Source: Halictus rubicundus (Eukaryota > Arthropoda > Insecta > Hymenoptera > Halictidae). From it: DNA of 64,000 bases. The stretch is taken from contig NW_027488783.1 of assembly GCF_050948215.1 (NCBI RefSeq), positions 62,001-126,000 on the forward strand, written 5' to 3'. Shown here one piece after another: positions 41,635-54,514 of this stretch. Below the pieces are notes generated by a model. The model saw nothing but the letters and a program-made list of their open reading frames with translations, did no database searches and was not told the origin of the DNA. The first letter of the stretch is position 1; every line of letters begins with the position of its first letter. A program made the translations under genes and the position numbers.

Positions 41635-44600
41635 AGGATAGGATAGGATAGGATAGAGGATAGCATAGGATAGAGGATAGGATAGGATAGAGGATAGGAT
41701 AGGATAGAGGATAGCATAGGATAGAGGATAGGATAGGATAGAGGATAGGATATTATAGAGGATAGGATAGGATAGAGGATAGGATAGGATAGAGGATTGG
41801 AGTCTATAGAGGATAGGATATAGGATTGGATAGGATAGAGGATATTATACGATAGTGGATAGGACAGAGGATAGGATAGGATAGAGGATAGGATAGAGGA
41901 TTGGATAGGATACAGGATAGGATAGGATGGAGGATAGGATAGGATAGCGGATAGGATAGGGTAGAGTATAGAATAGGATAGAGGAGAGAATAGGATAGAG
42001 GATAGGATAGGAATGAGGATAGGATAGGAATGAGTATAGGATAGGATAGAGGATGGGATAGGATAGAGGATAGGATAGGATAGAGGATAGGATACGATAG
42101 AGGATAGGATAGAGGATAGGATAGGATAGAGGATTGGATAGGATTGAGGATAGGATAGGATAGAGGATAGGATAGAGGATAGGATAGAGGATTGGATAGG
42201 ATAGAGGATAGGATAGGATAGAGGATAGGATAGGATAGAGGATAGGATAGGATAGCGTATGGGATAGGATATAGGATAGGATAGGATAGAGGATAGGATA
42301 GGATAGAGGATAGGATAGGATAGAGGATAGGATAGGATTGAGGATTGGAGAGGTTAGAGGAAAGGATAGGATAGGGGATTGGATAGGATGGAGGACAGGA
42401 GACGATAGAGGATAGGATAGGATAGAGGATAGGATAGGATAGGATAGAGGATAGGATCGGATAGCGGTTAGGATAGGGGATTGGATAGGATAGAGGATAG
42501 AATAGGATAGAGGATAGGATAGGATCGGATAGAGCATAGTATAGGGGATTGGATAGGATAGCATAGCGGATAGGATTGGGTAGAGTATAGAATAGTATGG
42601 AGGATAGGATAGAATAGAGGATAGGATAAGATAGATACTCGGATATGATCGGATAGAACATAGAATAGGATAGAGGATAATATAGGATAGAGGATAGGAT
42701 GGGATAGAGGATAGGATAGGATAGAGGGTGGGATAGAGGATAGGATAGGATAGAGGATAGGATAGGATAGAGGATAGTATAGGATAGAGGACAGGAGACG
42801 ATAGAGGATAGGATAGGATAGAGGATAGTATACGATAGTGGATAGGATAGAGGATAGGATAGGATAGCGGATGGGATAGGATATAGGATAGGATAGGATA
42901 GAGGATAGGATAGGAATGAGGATAGGATAGGACAGAGGACAGGAGACGATAGAGGATAGGATAGGGGATTGGATAGTATAGAGGATAGGAGACGATAGAG
43001 GATATGATAGGGGATTGTATAGGATAGAGGGCAGGAGACGATAGAGGATAGTATAGGATAGAGGACAGGAGACGATAGAGGATAGGATAGGATAGAGGAT
43101 AGTATACGATAGTGGATAGGATAGAGGATAGGATAGGATAGCGGATGGGATAGGATATAGGATAGGATAGGATAGAGGATAGGATAGGAATGAGGATAGG
43201 ATAGGACAGAGGACAGGAGACGATAGAGGATAGGATAGGGGATTGGATAGTATAGAGGATAGGAGACGATAGAGGATATGATAGGGGATTGTATAGGATA
43301 GAGGGCAGGAGACGATAGAGGATAGGATAGGATAGAGGATAGGATAGGATAGGATAGAGGATAGGATAGGATAGAGGATAGGATATGATAGAGGATCGGA
43401 TAGGATCGGATAGAATATAGAATAGGATAGAGGATAGGATAGGATAGAGGATAGGATAGGATAGAGGATAGGATAGGATAGAGGATAGGATAGGATAGAG
43501 GATAGGATAGGATAGAGGATAGGATAGGATAGAGGATAGGATAGGATAGAGGATAGGATAGGATAGAGGATAGGATAGGATAGAGGATAGGATAGGATAG
43601 AGGATAGGATAGGATAGAGGATAGGATAGGATAGAGGATAGGATAGGATTGAGGATATAATAGGATACAGGATAGGATAAAGGATAGGATAGGGGATAGG
43701 ATAGAGGATTGGATAGGATAGAGGATAGGATAGGATAGAGGATAGGATCGGATAGCGGATAGAATAGGATATAGGATTGGATAGGATGAAGGATAGGATA
43801 GGATAGAGGATAGGATAGGATACAGGATAGGATAGGATAGAGGATAGGATAGGATAGAGGATAGGATAGGATTGAGGATTGGATAGGATAGAGGAAAGGA
43901 TAGGATAGGGGATTGGATAGGATGGAGGACAGGAGACGATAGAGGATAGGATAGGATAGAGGATAGGATAGGATAGGATAGAGGATAGGATAGGATAGAG
44001 GATAGGATCGGATAGCGGTTAGGATAGGGGATTGGATAGGATAGAGGATAGAATAGGATAGAGGATAGGATAGGATCGGATAGAGCATAGTATAGGGGAT
44101 TGGATAGGATAGCATAGCGGATAGGATTGGATAGGATAGAGGATAGAATAGGATAGAGGATAGGATAGGATCGGATAGAGCATAGTATAGGGGATTGGAT
44201 AGGATAGCATGGCGGATAGGATTGGGTAGAGTATAGAATAGTATGGAGGATAGGATAGAATAGAGGATAGGATAAGATAGATACTCGGATATGATCGGAT
44301 AGAACGTAGAATAGGATAGAGGATAATATAGGATAGAGGATAGGATGGGATAGAGGATAGGATAGGATAGAGGATGGGATAGAGGATAGGATAGGATACA
44401 GGATAGGATAGGATAGAGGATAGGATAGGGTAGAGGATAGGATAGGATAGAGGATAGGATAGGATAGAGGATAGGATAGGATAGAGGATAGGATAGGATA
44501 GAGGATAGGATAGGATAGAGGCTAGGATAGGATAGAGGATAGGATAGGATAGAGGATAGGATAGGATAGAGGATAGGATAGGATAGAGGATAGGATAGGA

Positions 44601-44640
44601 TAGAGGATAGGAAAGGATAGAGGATAGGATAGGATAGAGG
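41635..44640. repeat. Satellite zone resembling 20.4-22.3 kb
   Basis: It has the last GATTGGAGTG-type block, altered to GATTGGAGTCTATAGAGG near 41797. GATACTCGG modules lie at 42634 and 44280, and a uniform 17-mer run at about 43427-43648. TATAATAGGA at 43656 matches 21331 at an offset of 22325, falling to 22313 by 44280. Two near copies of a GGACAGGAGACGATAG block lie near 42790 and 43065. No gene is present. Confidence 0.8.
43427..43648 (+). repeat. Uniform 17-mer run
   Basis: About thirteen uniform 17-bp units follow GAATATAGAATAGG and end at GGATTGAGGATATAATAGG. This is the shorter counterpart of 20931-21324, so the two copies differ in unit number. Confidence 0.88.
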
Positions 44641-45241
44641 ATAGGATAGGATAGAGGATAGGATAGGAATGAGGATAGGATAGGATAGAGGATAGGATAG
44701 AGGATTGGATAGGATAGAGGATATGATAGGATAGCGGATGGGATAGGATATAGGATAGGATAGAGGATAGGATAGGATAGAGGATAGGATAAGATAGAGG
44801 ATAGGATAGGATGGAATATATTATAGGATATAGAATAGGATACGATAGAGTATAGGACATAGGATTAGATAGGATAGAGGATAGGATACGATAGAGGATA
44901 GGATAGGATAGAGGATAGGATAGGGGATGGATAGGATAGTTGATACGATAGGATAGAGAATAGGATAGGGGATTGGATAGGATAGAGGATAGGATAGGAT
45001 AGGATAGAGAATAGGATAGGATAGTGGATAATATAGGATAAAGGAGACCATAGACGATAAGATAGGATAGAGGATAGGATACGATAGAGGATAGGATAGG
45101 ACAGCGGATAGGATAGGATATAGGATTGGATAGGATAGAGGATAGAATAGGGGATTGGATAGGATAGAGCATATGATAGGATAGGATAGAGAATAGGATA
45201 GGATAGAGGATAGGACAGGATAGAGGATAGGATAGGATAGA
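44641..45241. repeat. Right copy of the 14521-bp-spaced block
   Basis: This is the partner of 30143-30720 and includes TGGAATATATTATAGG at 44812 and GACCATAGACGATAAG near 45046. No gene is present. Confidence 0.83.
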
Positions 45242-48200
45242 GGATAGGATAGGATAGCGGATGGGATAGGATATAGGATAGGATAGGATAGAGGATACGA
45301 TATTATAGAGGATAGGATAGGATAGAGGATAGGATCGGATAGAGGATAGGATAGGGGATTGGATAGGATAGAGGAAAGGATAGGATAGAGGATAGGATAG
45401 GATAGCGGATAGGATAGGGGATTGGATAGGATAGAGAATAGGATAGGATGGATGATATTAAGGATAGAGGACAGGATAGGATAGAGGATACGATATTATA
45501 GAGGAGAGGATCGAATAGAGGAAAGGATAGCGGATAGGATAGGATAGAGTATAGAATAGGATAGAGGATATGATAGGATAGAGGATAGAATAGGATTGAG
45601 GATAGGATAGGATAGAGGATACGATATTATAGTGGAGAGGATCGAATAGAGGATAGGATAGCGGATTGGATAGGATAGAGTATTGAATAGGATAGAGGAT
45701 AGGATAGGATAGAGGATAGAATAGGATTGGGGATAGGATAGGATAGAGGAAAGGATAGGATAGAGGATCGGGTAGGTGATTGGATAGGATAGAGGATAGG
45801 ATAGGATAGAGGATAGTATAGGATAGAGGATAGGATAGGATAGAGGATAGGATAGGATAGGATAGAGGATAGGATAGGATAGAGGAGACGATAGGATAGA
45901 GGATAGGATAGGATAGAGGATACGATAGGATAGAGGATATGATAGGATAGGATAGAGGATAGGATAGGATCGAGGATTGGATTGGATAGAGGATAGGATA
46001 TAGGATTGGATAGGATAGAGCATAGGATACGATAGTTGATAGGATAGAGGATAGGATAGGATAGAGGATAGGATCGGATAGCGGTTAGGATAGGGGATTG
46101 GATAGGATAGAGGATAGAATAGGATAGAGGATAGGATAGGATCGGATAGAGCATAGTATAGGGGATTGGATAGGATACGATAGTGGATAGGATAGAGGAT
46201 AGCATAGGATAGAGGATAGGATAGAGGATAGGATAGGATAGAGGATAGGATAGGAATGAGGATAGGATAGGATAGAGGATAGGATAAGATAGATACTCGG
46301 ATAGGATCGGATAGAACATAGAATAGGATAGAGGATAATATAGGATAGAGGATAGGATAGGATAGAGGATAGGATAGGATACAGGATAGGGTAGGATAGA
46401 GGATAGGATAGGATAGGATAGAGGATAGGATAGGATAGAGGATTGGATTGGATAGAGGATAGGATATAGGATTGGATAGGATAGAGGATAGGATACGATA
46501 GTGGATAGGATAGAGGATAGCATAGGATAGAGGATAGGATAGAGGATAGGATAGGATAGAGGATAGGATAGGATAGAGGATAGGATAGGATAGAGGATAG
46601 GATAGGATAGAGGATACGATAGGATAGGATAGAGGATTGGATTGGATAGAGGATAGGATATAGGATTGGATAGGATAGAGGATAGGATACGATAGTGGAT
46701 AGGATAGAGGATAGGATAGGATAGAGGATAGGATAGGATAGAGGATATTATAGGATAGAGGATAGGATAGGATAGAGGATAGGATAGGATAGAGGATAGG
46801 ATAGGATAGAGGATACGATAGGATAGGATAGAGGATTGGATTGGATAGAGGATAGGATATAGGATTGGATAGGATAGAGGATAGGATACGATAGTGGATA
46901 GGATAGAGGATAGGATAGGATAGAGGATAGGATAGGATAGAGGATATTATAGGATAGAGGATAGGATAGGATAGGATAGAGTATTGAATAGGATAGAGGA
47001 TAGGATAGGATAGAGGATAGAATAGGATTGAGGATAGGATAGGATAGAGGAAAGGATAGGATAGAGGATCGGGTAGGTGATTGGATAGGATAGAGGATAG
47101 GATAGGATAGAGGATAGGATAGGATAGAGGAGACGATAGGATAGAGGATAGGATAGGATAGAGGATACGATAGGATAGAGGATATGATAGGATAGGATAG
47201 AGGATAGGATAGGATCGAGGATTGGATTGGATAGAGGATAGGATATAGGATTGGATAGGATAGAGCATAGGATACGATAGTGGATAGGATAGAGGATAGG
47301 ATAGGATAGAGGATAGGATCGGATAGCGGTTAGGATAGGGGATTGGATAGGATAGAGGATAGAATAGGATAGAGGATAGGATAGGATCGGATAGAGCATA
47401 GTATAGGGGATTGGATAGGATACGATAGTGGATAGGATAGAGGATAGCATAGGATAGAGGATAGGATAGAGGATAGGATAGGATAGAGGATAGGATAGGA
47501 ATGAGGATAGGATAGGATAGAGTATAGGATAAGATAGATACTCGGATAGGATCGGATAGAACATAGAATAGGATAGAGGATAATATAGGATAGAGGATAG
47601 GATAGGATAGAGGATAGGATAGGATACAGGATAGGGTAGGATAGAGGATAGGATAGGATAGGATAGAGGATAGGATAGGATAGAGGATTGGATTGGATAG
47701 AGGATAGGATATAGGATTGGATAGGATAGAGGATAGGATACGATAGTGGATAGGATAGAGGATAGCATAGGATAGAGGATAGGATAGAGGATAGGATAGG
47801 ATAGAGGATAGGATAGGATAGAGGATAGGATAGGATAGAGGATAGGATAGGATAGAGGATAGGATAGGATAGAGGATAGGATAGGATAGAGGATACGATA
47901 GGATAGGATAGAGGATTGGATTGGATAGAGGATAGGATATAGGATTGGATAGGATAGAGGATAGGATACGATAGTGGATAGGATAGAGGATAGGATAGGA
48001 TATAGGATTGGATAGGATAGAGGATAGGATACGATAGTGGATAGGATAGAGGATAGCATAGGATAGAGGATAGGATAGAGGATAAGATAGGATAGAGGAT
48101 ATGATAGGATAGAGGATAGGATAGGATAGAGGATAGGATAGGATAGAGGATAGGATAGGATAGAGGATACGATAGGATAGGATAGAGGATTGGATTGGAT

Positions 48201-48340
48201 AGAGGATAGGATATAGGATTGGATAGGATAGAGGATAGGATACGATAGTGGATAGGATAGAGCATAGGATAGGATAGAGGATAGGATAGGATAGAGGATA
48301 TTATAGGATAGAGGATAGGATAGGATAGGATAGAGTATAG
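45242..48340. repeat. Satellite zone with a ~1.25-1.3-kb duplication
   Basis: TATTGAATAGG at 45681 and 46982 and GAGGAAAGG at 45746 and 47047 give an offset of 1301 bp. GATACTCGGATAGGATCGG at 46292 and 47537 gives 1245 bp, so the copies differ by an indel of about 56 bp. Several blocks with GATTGGATTGGATAGAGG followed by GATATAGGATTGG lie close together (about 46440, 46630, 46830, 47220, 47690, 47915 and 48190). No gene is present. Confidence 0.78.
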
Positions 48341-51300
48341 GATAGGATAGAGGTTACGATATTATAGAGGATATTATAGGATAGAGGAAACGATAGGGTA
48401 TTGGATAGGATAGAGCATAGGATAAAGAATAGGATAGGATAGAGGATAGGAGAGGGGATTGGATAGCATACGGGTTTGGATAGGATAGAGGATAGGATAC
48501 GATAGAGGATAGAATAGGATTGAGGATACTATAGGATAGAGGATACGATATTATAGTGGAGAGGATCGAATAAAGGATCGGATAGCGGATAGGATAGGAT
48601 AGAGGATAGGAGACGATAGAGGATATGATAGAGGATAGTATAGGATAGAGGACAGGAGACGATAGAGGATAGGATAGGATAGAGGATATTATACGATAGT
48701 GGATAGGATAGAGGATAGGATAGGATATGGGACAGGATAGAGGATTGTATAGAATAGGTGATATTATAAGATACAGGATAGGACAGGATAGCGGATAGGA
48801 TAGGATATAGGATTGGATAGGCTAGAGGATAGGATAGGATGGAGGATAGGATAGGATAGCGGATAGGATAGGATAGAGGATAGGATAGGATGGAATATAG
48901 GATAGGATATAGAATAGGATACGATAGGGGATAGGATAGGACAGCGGATAGGATAGGATATAGGATTGGATAGGATAGAGGATAGAATAGGGGATTGGAT
49001 AGGATAGAGGATATGATAGGATAGGATAGAGAATAGGATAGGATAGAGGATAGGACAGGATAGAGGACAGGATAGAGGATAGAATAGAGGATAGGATAGG
49101 GGATAGGATAGGGTAGAGTATAGAATAGGATAGAGGATAGGATAGGATAGAGGATAGGATAGGAATGAGGATAGGATAGGATAGAGGATAGGATAAGATA
49201 GAGGATCGGATAGGATCGGATAGAATACAGAATAGGATAAAGGATAGGATAGGATAGCGGATAGGATAGGATAGAGGATAGGATAGGATAGAGGATTGGA
49301 TTAGATAGAGGATAGGATATTGGATTGGATAGGATAGAGGATAGGATACGATAGTGGATAGGATAGAGGATAGGATAGGATAGGGGATAGGATAGAGGAT
49401 TGTATAGAATAGGTGATATTATAAGATAGAGGATAGGACAGGATAGCGGATAGGATAGGATATAGGATTGTATAGGCTAGAGGATAGGATAGGATGGAGG
49501 ATAGGATAGGATAGCGGATAGGATAGGATTGAGGATAGGATAGGATAGAGGATAGGATAGGATGGAAGATAGGATAGGATATAGAATAGGATACGATAGA
49601 GTATAGGACATAGGATTAGATAGGATAGAGGATAGGATAGGATAGAGGATAGGATAGGATAGAGGATAGGATAGAGGATAGGATAGGGGATTGGATAGGA
49701 TAGAGGATAGAATAGGATAGGATAGAGAATAGGATAGGATAGTGGATAATATAGGATAAAGGAGACCATAGACGATAAGATAGGATAGAGGATAGGATAC
49801 GACAGAGGATAGGATAGGAAAGCGGATAGGATAGGATATAGGATTGGATAGGATAGAGGACAGGATAGGCGATTGGATAGGATAGAGGATATGATAGAAT
49901 AGGATAGAGAATAGGATAGGATAGAGGATAGGATAGGATAGAGGATAATACAGGATAGAGGACAGGATAGAGGATAGAATAGAGGATAGGATAGAGGATA
50001 GGATAGGATAATGGATACGATAGGATAGAGGATAGGATAGGATAGAGGATAGGATAGGATAGGGGATAGGATAGGGTAGAGTATAGAATAGGATGGAGGA
50101 TAGGATAGGATAGAGGATAGGATAGGAATGAGGATAGGATAGGATAGAGGATAGGATAAGATAGAGGATCGGATAGGATCGGATAGAATATAGAATAGGA
50201 AAGAGGATAGGATAGGATAGAGGATAGGATAGGATAGAGGATAGGATAGGATAGAGGATAGGATAGGATAGAGGATAGGATAGGATAGAGGATAGGATAG
50301 GATTGAGGATAGGATAGGATAGAGGATAGGATAGAGGATAGGATAGAGGATAGGATAGGGGATAGGATAGAGGATTGGATAGGATAGAGGATAGGATAGG
50401 ATAGAGGATAGGATCAGATAGCGGATAGAATAGGATATAGGATTGGATAGGATGAAGGATAGGATAGGATAGAGGATAGGATAGGATAGAGGATAGGATC
50501 GGATAGCGGATAGAATAGGATATAGGATTGGATAGGGTGAAGGATAGGATAGGATAGAGGATAGGATAGGATAGAGGATAGGATAGGATAGAGGATAGGA
50601 TAGGATAGAGGATAGGATAGGATAGAGGATAGGATAGGATAGAGGATAGGATAGGATAGAGGATAGGATAGGATAGAGGATAGGATAGGATAGAGGATAG
50701 GATAGGATAGAGGATAGGATAGGATAGAGGATAGGATAGGATAGAGGATAGGATAGGATAGAGGATAGGATAGGATAGAGGATAGGATAGGATTGAGGAT
50801 AGGATAGGATAGTGGATAGTATAGAGGATAGGATAGAGGATAGTGTAGGGGATAGAATAGAGGATTGGATAGGATAGAGGATAGGATAGGATAGAGGATA
50901 GGATAGGATAGAGGATAGGATAGGATAGCGGATAGGATAGGATAGAGGATAGGATAGGATAGAGGATTGGATTAGATAGAGGATAGGATATTGGATTGGA
51001 TAGGATAGAGGATAGGATACGATAGTGGATAGGATAGAGGATAGGATAGGATAGGGGATAGGATAGAGGATTGTATAGAATAGGTGATATTATAAGATAG
51101 AGGATAGGACAGGATAGCGGATAGGATAGGATATAGGATTGTATAGGCTAGAGGATAGGATAGGATGGAGGATAGGATAGGATAGCGGATAGGATAGGAT
51201 TGATGATAGGATAGGATAGAGGATAGGATAGGATGGAAGATAGGATAGGATATAGAATAGGATACGATAGAGTATAGGACATAGGATTAGATAGGATAGA

Positions 51301-54240
51301 GGATAGGATAGGATAGAGGATAGGATAGGATAGAGGATAGGATAGAGGATAGGATAGGGGATGGATAGGATAGTTGATACGATAGGGTAGATAATAGGAT
51401 AGGGGATTGGATAGGATAGAGGATAGAATGGGATAGGATAGAGAATAGGATAGGATAGTGGATAATATAGGATAAAGGAGACCATAGACGATAAGATAGG
51501 ATAGAGGATAGGATAGGATAGCGGATAGGATAGGATATAGGATTGGATAGGATAGAGGATAGGATAGGAATGAGGATAGGATAGGATAGAGGATACTACA
51601 TAGGATTGGATAGGATAGAGTATAGGATAGGATAGAGGATAGGATAGGATAGAGGATAGGATCGAGGATAGGAGACGATACAGTATATGATAGAGGATAG
51701 TATAGGATAGAGGACAGGAGACGATAGAGGATAGGATAGGATAGAGGATAGGATACGATAGTGGATAGGATAGAGGATAGGATAGGATAGGGGACAGGAT
51801 AGAGGATTTTATAGAATAGGTGATATTATAAGATAGAGGATAGGACAGGATAGCGGATAGGATAGGATGGAATATAGGATAGGATATAGAATAGGATACG
51901 ATAGAGTATAGGACGTAGGATTTGATAGGATAGAGGATAGGATACGATAGAGGATAGGATAGAGGATAGGATAGGGGATGGATAGGATAGTTGATACGAT
52001 AGGGTAGAGAATAGGATAGGGGATTGGATAGGATAGAGGATAGAATAGGATAGGATAGAGAATAGAATAGGATAGTGGATAATATAGGATAAAGGAGACC
52101 ATAGACGATAAGATAGGATAGAGGATAGGATACGACAGAGGATAGGATAGGAAAGCGGATAGGATAGGATATAGGATTGGATAGGATAGAGGACAGGATA
52201 GGCGATTGGATAGGATAGAGGATATGATAGGATAGGATAGAGAATAGGATAGGATAGAGGATAGGATAGGATAGAGGATAGGACAGGATAGAGGACAGGA
52301 TAGAGGATAGAATAGAGGATAGGATAGAGGATAGGATAGGATAATGGATACGATAGGATAGAGGATAGGATAGGATAGAGGATAGGATAGGATTGGGGAT
52401 AGGATAGGGTAGAGTATAGAATAGGATGGAGGATAGGATAGGATAGAGGATAGGATAGGAATGAGGATAGGATAGGATAGAGGATAGGATAAGATAGAGG
52501 ATCGGATAGGATCGGATAGAATATAGAATAGGATAGAGGATAGGATAGGATAGAGGATAGGGTAGGATAGAGGATAGGATAGGATTGAGGATAGGATAGG
52601 ATAGAGGATAGGATAGAGGATAGGATAGAGGATAGGATAGGGGATAGGATAGAGGATTGGATAGGATAGAGGATAGGATAGGATAGAGGATAGGATCGGA
52701 TAGCGGATAGAATAGGATATAGGATTGGATAGGATGAAGGATAGGATAGGATAGAGGATAGGATAGGATAGAGGATAGGATCGGATAGCGGATAGGATAG
52801 GATAGAGGATAGGATAGGATAGAGGATAGGATAGGATAGAGGATAGGATAGGATAGAGGATAGGATAGGATAGAGGATAGGATAGGATAGAGGATAGGAT
52901 AGGATAGAGGATAGGATAGGATAGAGGATAGGATAGGATAGAGGATAGGATAGGATAGCATAGGATAGAGGATAGGGCAGAGGATAGGATAGGATAGAGG
53001 ATAATTTAGGAATGAGGATAGGATAGGATAGAGGATAGGATAGGATAGAGGATAGGATAGGATAGAACATAGAATAGGATAGAGGATAGGGTAGGATAGA
53101 GGATACGATATGATAGAGGATAGGATAGGATAGAGGGTAGGATATAGGATTGGATAGGATAGAGGATAGGATACGATAGTGGATAGGATAGAGGATAGCA
53201 TAGGATAGAGGATAGGATAGAGGATAGGATAGGATAGAAGATAGGATAGGATAGGATAGAGGATTGGATTGGATAGAGGATAGGATATAGGATTGGATAG
53301 GATAGAGGATAGGATACGATAGTGGATAGGATAGAGGATAGGATAGGGTAGCGGATATTATAGGATAGAGGATAGGATAGGATAGGATAGAGTATAGGAT
53401 AAAAAAGAGGGTACGATATTATAGAGGATATTATAGGATAGAGGAAACGATAGGGTATTGGATAGGATAGAGCATAGGATAAAGAATAGGATAGGATAGA
53501 GGATAGGATACGATAGTGGATAGGATAGAGGATAGGATAGGGTAGAGGATATTATAGGATAGAGGATAGGATAGGATAGCGGATAGGATAGGGGATTGGA
53601 TAGGATAGAGAATAGGGTAGGATGGATGATATTAAGGATAGAGGACAGGATAGGATGGAGGATTGGATTGGATAGAGGATAGGATATAGGATTGGATAGG
53701 ATAGAAGATAGGATACGATAGTGGATAGGATAGAGGATAGGATAGAGGATAGGATAGGATAGAGGATAGGATAGGATAGAGGATAGGATAGGATAGAGGA
53801 TAAGATAGGATAGGATAGAGGATTGGATTGGATAGAGGATAGGATATAGGATTGGATAGGATAGAGGATAGGATACGATAGTGGATAGGATAGAGGATAG
53901 GATAGGATAGAGGATAGGATAGGATAGAGGATAGAATAGGATTGAGGATAGGATAGGATAGAGGATCGGATAGGTGATTGGATAGGATAGAGGATAGGAT
54001 AGGATAGAGGATAGTATAGGATAGAGGATAGGATAGGATAGAGGATAGGATAGGATAGGATAGAGGATAGGATAGGATAGAGGATACGATAGGATAGAGG
54101 ATAGGATAGGATAGAGGATACGATAGGATAGAGGATAGCATAGGATAGAGGATAGGATAGGATAGAGGATAGGATAGGATTGAGGATAGGATAGGATAGA
54201 GGATAGGATAGGATAGGATAGAGTATAGGATAGGATAGAG
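48341..54240. repeat. Mosaic satellite zone
   Basis: The word GTGATATTATAAGATAG occurs near 48757 (followed there by CAGG), 49412, 51083 and 51802. The blocks at 49419 and 51090 are spaced 1671 bp and those at 51090 and 51809 are spaced 719 bp. The part around 49.7-50.4 kb returns at about 52.0-52.7 kb with an offset of 2333 bp (GACAGAGG at 49801 and 52134; ATGGATACG at 50011 and 52344). Uniform 17-mer runs lie at about 50543-50792 and 52793-52966. No gene is present. Confidence 0.78.
50543..50792 (+). repeat. Uniform 17-mer run
   Basis: About fourteen consecutive 17-bp units without visible variants end at GGATTGAGG. Confidence 0.87.
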
Positions 54241-54448
54241 GGTACGATATTATAGAGGATATTATAGGATAGAGGAAACGATAAGGTATTGGATAGGATA
54301 GAGCATAGGATAAAGAATAGGATAGGATAGAGGATAGGATAGAGGGTACGATATTATAGAGGATATTATAGGATAGAGGAAACGATAAGGTATTGGATAG
54401 GATAGAGCATAGGATAAAGAATAGGATAGGATAGAGGATAGGATAGGG
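54241..54448. repeat. 104-bp tandem duplication
   Basis: GGTACGATATTATAGAGG begins at 54241 and again at 54345. The two 104-bp copies share GAGGAAACGATAAGGTATTGG, in which ATAAGG replaces the ATAGGG found in the related blocks near 22840, 48390 and 53450. I see no difference between the two copies. The shared private change places the duplication after that substitution. Confidence 0.88.
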
Positions 54449-54514
54449 GATTGGATAGCATACGGGATTGGATAGGATAGAGGATAGGATACGATAGCGG
54501 ATAGGATAGGATAG

